This document shows positions 1 through 7,200 of a stretch of DNA of 7,608 nt, piece by piece. Each line of letters opens with the position of its first letter. The first letter of the stretch is position 1. A program made the translations under genes and the position numbers. Where the stretch lies: positions 1 to 7,608 of the forward strand of contig CAZHPY010000072.1 of the NCBI GenBank assembly GCA_964534705.1. The letters run 5' to 3'. The stretch is from CAZHPY01 sp964534705 (GTDB lineage Bacteria; Omnitrophota; Gorgyraeia; 2-01-FULL-45-10). Below the pieces are notes generated by a model. The model saw only the letters and a list, made by a program, of their open reading frames with translations, made no database searches and was not told the DNA's origin.

Positions 1-12
1 TTTAGTATCTCT

Positions 13-40
13 ATTTTACACCAATACTGCAATATGTCAA
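13..40 (-). promoter_or_regulatory. Sigma70-like promoter directed leftwards out of the window
   Basis: On the minus strand a perfect -35 box TTGACA (35-40) is followed after 16 bases by TAAAAT (13-18), a 5-of-6 match to TATAAT. The 20 bases upstream (41-60) are very A/T-rich and could act as an UP element. Transcription would start near base 6 and run off the left edge. The site lies beyond the putative terminator, which suggests that the next gene to the left is a separate unit and not co-transcribed with the giant gene. Confidence 0.5.
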
Positions 41-117
41 TTAATATCATATTACTTTTTTGTTTCTTAACAACTGAGGAATTAGCGGTGACTTTTGAGA
101 AGTGTGCGAAGAAAAAG

Positions 118-211
118 TTATGTAGCCCGCCTCCGCTCTCAAAGAGTTGCTTGGCTGACCCTTTAAGAGAGCGAAGGCAGACGAGGGGGTAATCCCCGTT
201 TTGCTACATAA
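118..211. terminator. 94-base imperfect inverted repeat, probable bidirectional terminator or palindromic repeat element
   Basis: TTATGTAGC (118-126) is the exact reverse complement of GCTACATAA (203-211). Inside these ends, GCCTCCGCTCTC (129-140) pairs with GAGAGCGAAGGC (167-178) with one mismatch, and the pairing extends towards CAAAG/CTTTA in the loop. A small hairpin GGGG-TAAT-CCCC (186-197) sits in the right arm. On the minus strand the structure begins 6 bases after the giant gene's stop codon and is followed by CTTTTTC (111-117). On the plus strand it is followed by seven T (212-218). Both ends therefore resemble Rho-independent termination. Its size and branching also suit a small interspersed palindromic repeat. 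Confidence 0.6.
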
Positions 212-216
212 TTTTT

Positions 217-1281
217 TTACGCTGCGGTACGTATTACTGCTATTGCCTCGATGTAACCCTTGATCTCTTTTTCATAATCTATGGGCACTGTGCGAGGCAG
301 ATATCTGAATATTCCTTTTACATCATCTTTTGATACGCCCGGTATCTCGATCTCGCCTTCAGCAGTAAGCAGTCTCAGCAACGCCTGGTAAGAATTGATG
401 GCCACATACACCTTCTCACCGTTCATCGTTATCGACTCTACTTCCAGCAATACTCCTGTCGTAACCCTGTCACCTTCCAGTTTCAGCTCGCCGGACACAG
501 ATCTTATACCGACGTTCTCCTGTCCTATACCGGCCTGCTTGGCGACTTCGGCGGCCAGTTGTTCGTATGTAAGACTGCCTTTGTTTATGAATGCGATGTC
601 TTCCATGCGGCCCGTATAACCTGCGGCCAGGACAAACTTACGCGCTTCCTCTTCGCTCTTAAACTCGTCTCCGTAGATAAAGGCGTTCTTTATTCCCGCG
701 TTGTTGGCAATGCCCATATTTTCGCCGAAGTACATGTCTGACATCGCCACTTTTTCTGTAGTCGCTACGCCTACCCGCTTCTTTACTTCCGCAGCCGTCG
801 GCAATGGTGCATTATTACAGATACTCTTTATCTCGGCTTTTCGCCTGGCTACCAGGGTCCTTATGTTGTCTATTTGTTGAAGTTTTTCAGCCGTTATGGT
901 TGTTCCCCTGAACTCCTTAACAGCCCTGTCAAAATCAACGGCGGCAAGCTTTCCAAGCAGCGCTATTATTGCTTCCTTGATCTCTTCCCTGGTCTTGGCG
1001 CTTATGGTGTTCATGCCGATGATGACATTGTATTCTTTTGCCAATTTTATTGAATAAATATCATTCCTGAATTTTTCCGTTTTGATCGCTTCCACTGTAA
1101 AATCCTTGTCTACAAATACTGCCGTCATGTCTCTTTGCTTTGCCAGGACGGCTAACTCATCTTCACTATAGACTGTTACGATCTGCGCCTGCCTGCCAAG
1201 GCTATCTTTTATTGCGCTGATAACATCCGGCCTCACTGACATTTCCTGCGGGATACCGACCAAAACGATCGGGCCTAATGC
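217..1281 (-). other. Unrecognised C-terminal alpha/beta region
   Basis: Residues 2101-2454. The region starts with IVLVGIP and a Rossmann-like alternation of strands (QAQIVTVYS, TAVFVDKD, YNVIIGMN) and helices to about residue 2210. A helical coiled stretch (about 2230-2255) follows, then a mixed alpha/beta part (VAMSDMYFGE, KNAFIYGDEF, EKVYVAINSYQALLRLLT). The end is IFRYLPRTVPIDYEKEIKGY followed by IEAIAVIRTAA. I know no nucleotide-binding loop or catalytic motif in it. The closing 'LP..(V/I)PIDY.KEI..Y' tail resembles, from recollection, the C-terminal ends of other giant proteins in Omnitrophota-like genomes. It may be a lineage-specific C-terminal module; function is unknown. Confidence 0.5.
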
Positions 1282-4200
1282 CTTATAAAGGTCGCTCTTA
1301 TATCGATATTCTTTTGATATGGGTAGAATGAGTTCCGCCAGGAATACGCCGAAATTAACCGCAGAGAAGAGTAAGAAGTAGGCCTTAATGCCGATATGCA
1401 TGTCGCCGAATATGGCTAATATAATAACTCCGGCAACACCAAAAATGAGGTTAGCGGTAATGCCTAGCAGCGCCGGCGGGCCTCTTACTTCAATGGGTAT
1501 GCCTTTAAATATGTCGCGCCTCAGGTCGAGATTGCTTAACATAGCCGGATTTATTTTGCCTGTAAGAACACCGTATATAATGTAGGCGAGATGAGCTATT
1601 TCATGGCCTATGTTGGCAAAGAATGGAGCTAACAAGCCGCGCATTATCCAGTTTGCTTTTTCGGACCTGAAAAGATTGGCGGCGAGTAATTGGGCTAACC
1701 CGCCCTCTTTCGGGGCCTGCCCTTCCAATCTATCTATAAGCCTGCGCGCATACTCTCTTATCCAGTCGGGGAATTCCCGCGTATCGACAAATTCTCTGAG
1801 CTTGCCGATCGACCCCTGTCCCGGAATATTGTTAAGGAGCATGATAGACCTGTCAGCTATATCAGGATAATTTTTCATCCCGGCGATCGGCCTGAATTTA
1901 GGTAATGCCCCTTCATATTTCTGGTGAGCGGTCAGCAGCTTGATCATTTCAAAATTCACGGTATGTATCATGGCTTCTGAATCCAGGCTTTCTATAAAAT
2001 CTACCAGCCCCTTCATTATGGATTTGATTTGGCCTGACTTCGCCTTAACAGAAACCTTTCTTGTAAAGGCCAGCACGTTCGTAATGGACACCATGTCCTG
2101 GAAGGCGCCGGCTTTTCGCAGGAATGCCGCGAGTTTTTCCACATATTCGACATTAATTTTATTTACGAAATCCTCATTATCCGCCAGGCTGGACAGATAA
2201 GAAGCAGCTATCAGTCTTTCAAGCCACATCTTACGGTCCTTCAATAGGTCCTGTATAGTACTTTCCAGATGCAGGCTCTCGAATAACGCAGCAATATCCT
2301 CTCTTTTCCTTGCGTGCATGAGTTTTAATAACAGGGCTTCATCGGCCTGACTGCCGAGCATCTTCAGGACCTCATCATCCAGCATCTTCTCGGTCGGTAA
2401 TTGTTCCGTCTGCATGGCCCTTGACTGGACTATCCATACCTTGCCATCCCTATCTACGCACCACTCTATATCCTGCGGCCTGAAATCATATAAGCCTTCT
2501 ATCTTTTCACCAAGCGCTCCAAGCTGCCTTATTATATCCGTTGAAAGCAGCTTTTCCTCTCTCTCTTCAGTCGTAACATATCTCAGCTGGAAGGTGCCGT
2601 CTATGAACAGGTAAGCCATGTCAACCCAGGAATGGCCCTGCAAGACCTTTATTTCGCCTGTTATCTTGTTCAAGATGACCTCGGCGGGCCTGCCATGGCC
2701 GCCAACGACCGCGGCGCCCTGCCCTAAGCTGGCCATTATGTCTATTTCATTACGGGAATATGAGTAGGAATTTGCCGTATACATCGTCCCTGCCATACGC
2801 GCCTTGACAGGAACCTGGATCACTACCGCGGGCATGACATCTTCATCCGCCACCCTATCATTCACCCTCGCCCTGAATGCTACTTCATTCCACATCGACG
2901 CAAATACCAGCTTCACGGCTTCAAGGACCTTCTCAGGCGTGCTTGTATCAAGGAAATCCTTATCCGGATATGACTCATAATGGCCTGCCATGGTCCTTTC
3001 TGTCAGATCTTCAAAATTAAATGAGCTCCTTACGTAGAACCCTATATCGCCATACCTTGCCTGGGCATCTTTGATATATGCGGCCACTTCGCCAGCCAAT
3101 TCCGGCGGGAAATTACCTTCGGTTATGACCTTCTTTATATCGTTTAATAAAACCTTTAGGGCTTCTTCATCGGTAAGTACCTTACCGCCTTCCACCTTGA
3201 TCTTCTCCCTGATGGCGGCTATCTTCTGGTCTATATTATTGAACTCTTTAAACTTATTCCAGAATGCAAAGGTCAAAACCTTGCCTTCCGGAACAGCTAT
3301 ACCCGCGTTCATCATGTCGCCCAAAGTGGCGGCTTTGGTACCGGCGAAAGAGACAAAATTGCGGTCTATCTCGCCCAGGTCATACATGACCTTCGAATCA
3401 ACGCGCGCCTTTGGAACGACTACCTTTATATCTCCTTTTTTTCTGGGCACGCCTTTTTCGCCGTTAAACGCGATCCTGAAACGGACGTCACGGTCTTTTT
3501 CGACTCGCAGCATACCTATATAATTATCAAGCCCCTTGAGCATCTCTGCCGCGTTCGGTATAACAGCAAGCGGTATTGCCTGGGCCTTGGCAGTATCTAC
3601 CGCATGCCTGTTGCCTGCAATACTGACTATGCACCCTGCCCCGGGTATATCAGGCCTTCTGAACGGCAAATATGGTATGACCCATATCTCATCACCTTTG
3701 GCATTGGCGAACTCCTTGTCTATATCATTGACATCGCTGATAACCCTTATCTTTCCTACAGCCTTTCCGTATTCTTCGCCGTTCTGGTTATACACGCCAT
3801 GGCGAAGTATATAATTTTCAAAAAGCTCGTTGACGACGCCTGCGAGAGCAAGGAATAATCTTGTTTCCGGAAGGACCAGGAATCTCTGTGAATTAGCGTC
3901 TGACCGGCCTTGAAGCTCTGTAAATTCATATGTTATGTATCCCCAGTATTCTATAGCGGTATCAAAATCATAATTCCTCATCGCCTCAAGGAACTTCTCG
4001 CTTCTTTCATAATTTGTAATGGCAGGGGCAAAATCAGGCATTTTATCTTTTATTATCCCAAGGTACCTTACCATGTCTTCACAGGTATGGATATCGAAAG
4101 AATATTGTTCGCCCTGGCGTATATCATACTTATTAACTTCCCTTATTTCCTCTTTTATTATCCTGCTGGTCCTGACCCTCTCCAAAAGCCTGTGCATTTC

Positions 4201-7200
4201 CGGCGTAAACTCTCCTATGGGCCTGGGCTGGGCGCTATGCCATGCTTTATAACGGGCAACGGCCATAAGGACCTGCGTCTTGAGCACATCTCTTATAAGA
4301 TCTATATTCAGGTCCGTAAACGCTCGTCTTGTAATGTAAATTGCCTGTTCAGCGCCCTGGTTTGTCCCAGAAGCCGCGATCTCGAATTGTTTGCCCACGA
4401 CTGTCAGGAGATGAGGATGCTGGATGGTCCTGAGCGCATCGGAGGGCTCGAGCAAATACAGCGAAAGCGATGAGATCGACCTGCCGCGATCCCTGAAGAA
4501 CCGCTTGAATGACCTGTCTGCGTTTAACCCTATTATCCTTTTCATTAGATCCGTATCTATCGCCGAAGCATTTTTGCCTATCATCATGTTGTCTATCTTG
4601 AGTTCACCGTTCTCATATATAAGACGTACGTACCGACCGCTGACTATATCATTTTCTATTCTCGGTCTCGTATGCCTTTGCTTATATTCTTCATTCTGGG
4701 TGCCTACGCTGCCAACGTCCGCTATCTCGAGTTGTTCCTCTTTCTCGGCCCTGGCTACCGGTATTGGCTGCTCCGGCGCCGGGACTTTCTCAACAGCAGC
4801 TTTTTCAGTATCAACAATAAGATTGCCGCTTTCTTCTTCGAACACCAGGGGTACCGTCAATGTGATACCCGGGTTAGATACAACGATCGTTGCCTTGATA
4901 TACTTTTCATCTTCTTTTATATCAGTAAGTCTGGCCCGTCTCAGATCGTCCAAGCTCAAGCCTGAAAGGGCTTCGTTGAATCTTGAACTTACCCTATCAG
5001 ACGTGCTCCACATGAAATTAATGCTTCTTCCTGTCATGTCTCTAGCTAATCTCGCCATTTGCAGATTTAAGAACATGAACGGCAGGACATTTTTATGGTC
5101 AAGCCCCCTTACCAGGAAGGCATAACGCCTGAGCTTTATATTGTTAAGGAATTCCTTTGTGGCGCCCTGCTCCGTCTCTGTTAAAAGCGCCATTGATCCT
5201 GCAATTTCCACGGGCATAGACTCAATTCCCATGAGTCCTTTGAGCCGCAGATCCCACCAATTTCCCTGGATCCTTTGCAGATTATTCATATCAACGTAAC
5301 TTAGGAAATCTTCCAGCTGATTTGCGGTAAGGCGGCCCTGGCCTACTGAATTAACGTCACAGACATGCAGGATCAACTGCAGTTTCTGGAATTTATCGAT
5401 ATCGAACCCGGACTCCGTTAAGAACTTTATGTCTTCCGCCGGCACCGACTCCCCGATATATAATTCCCCGAAATCTGAATGCCTTAATATGAGCGCCTGC
5501 ATCAGCCTGATCTTGCCTTCATCCATGCCGATCTTGCGCAATAACGGCGCTATCTCCCTGGCGCCGTTTATATAATGGTCTTCGCCCCATATCTTGCCAT
5601 AATCGTGAAGGGCAATGAAGACCTGCAGTATCTCATTGTAATACGCGTCGCTCATGAGCTCATCGTAAGCCGCCTTGACCATAGCGAAAGAATCCCTGTT
5701 GAACTCTTTTCCATCCTTCGGATACCTGCGCTGGTTAAAATAATCATAATTATTATCGGCGATCATTTCTGCCGCATGCACAACTTCTCTGACATGTGTC
5801 AGCTGGTCCATGTATGAACCGTCCGCCAGCTGCCAGGCCGCTCCGCCTTTTATGTCCTTAAGCTTACCGAGATCCGTTATACCGTAGAAGAGATCGAACG
5901 TTCCTTGTATAGATCCGGCCTGGATGGCCCGGGAATATTGATCCCGTATATCTTTTCTTACGATCAATATTACCGTAGGCGCCGTATCGCGGGCATTCGC
6001 TGAAGCTACTAGTTTATTATTATCTGCGTCCCTGACCTGTATATCGCTGCCATTCGACAGCATAATAACGTCTTTAATGCCGTTGACTATAATGAACTTC
6101 TGGAGGTCGCTTATGGTTATGCCGATATGTTTTTGTGAATCGCCCGGGCATGTGATCGCGACGATCGTACCGTCAGCCTTAACGCCTATTAAATTATGAG
6201 AATAAGGATTGAGTTTTATCTTTATACGTATCAAATCAGGGCTTACTATATAATCTTCGCCTTCTTTGTAGCCTACATCTCTCATCCCGGCCCTGAAGGC
6301 ATCGTCTGAAATGTTGTTGTTGACCAGGTCCGCCTTGCTGAATTCAATAAACTCACTGGCGAATGCTTTTCTGAAGAGATCCTGGTTTTTATACATCTGG
6401 TCCATCCCAAAGAACATATCTCTTCCGTCTGCAGCATATTTAAACCTGGGATATAAAAATACCTGCTTTACGTCGGTGAATTTGTCGTATAACGCTGCCC
6501 CGGCAATGTCCTGAGCCTGACCATTCTTAACGATCTGCTGGCCGGAAACAGCAGAAATAATATCGGAGGTGATCGCGATATCCGAAGTCGCTATTTTGAT
6601 CGTAACGGCGCCGGACGCATCCTGCTCAAAACGCAGGTCCTCTACTGAAACATGACCGTCTTTCCAGGTGACAAAACATGTATAAGCCTTTTCCTGGTAC
6701 TTTTCGCCCCATGGATAATATAATTTGCCGCCAGCGAACGTCACGAACCACTCATTGGTCATGCTGTTGCCATGAGGAATTACCGCCGCTATTTCACGTC
6801 TCGGATTGGCGGCTTTATACTTATCAATATAATCCTTTATTGGTGCCCTTACGGCTAATGCGTTTTCGGTGTATGGGACCGGCGTGCCGTCCACTATAAA
6901 TCTTCTGGCTTGCCCGTCATACAGCATCCTGCCACTGTAGCCGTCCTGCGCCATTACCACAACTTCATATTCCTCCGGATTATAGGACATTGCTATGCGG
7001 CTTCCGACGCCTTGCTGTGGTAAATTAGCAAGGACATAATCTATGATTTCTTGTTTAGTGGCGCTTATGCCCTGCGATTGGGCTTTTTCGAGTATCTTAA
7101 AGAATTGCTGATCATCCAGATCGTTATCTGCTTTGAGTGTTTCGAGGATCCTGGTTTGTATATCCTGAGGGAATAATAAGAATAATTCTACTTCCTGGGT

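Noticed and set aside
1..216. tRNA, small ORF or CRISPR array in the non-coding left end
   Set aside because: There is no cloverleaf with a CCA-type acceptor, no spaced direct repeats and no credible small ORF. The region is explained by the palindrome and the promoter-like site.
2407..3384. Annotation as PEP synthase or pyruvate phosphate dikinase
   Set aside because: The ATP-grasp domain matches these families, but the His domain is upstream instead of downstream and the PEP/pyruvate-binding barrel is absent.
3071..3523. Plus-strand open frame of 150 codons
   Set aside because: It is antisense to the conserved first part of the ATP-grasp domain, so the minus-strand frame explains the sequence.
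3910..4473. Plus-strand open frame of 187 codons
   Set aside because: It is antisense to the region before the swivelling domain, overlaps other spurious frames, and has no domain or convincing ribosome binding site.
4424..5125. Plus-strand open frame of 233 codons
   Set aside because: It lies wholly antisense to the giant gene. Its Ser/Leu/Ile-rich translation has no recognisable motif and looks like the complement of the coding strand.
5302..5829. HD-GYP c-di-GMP phosphodiesterase
   Set aside because: The HDYGK part fits, but no GYP motif is present in the domain.
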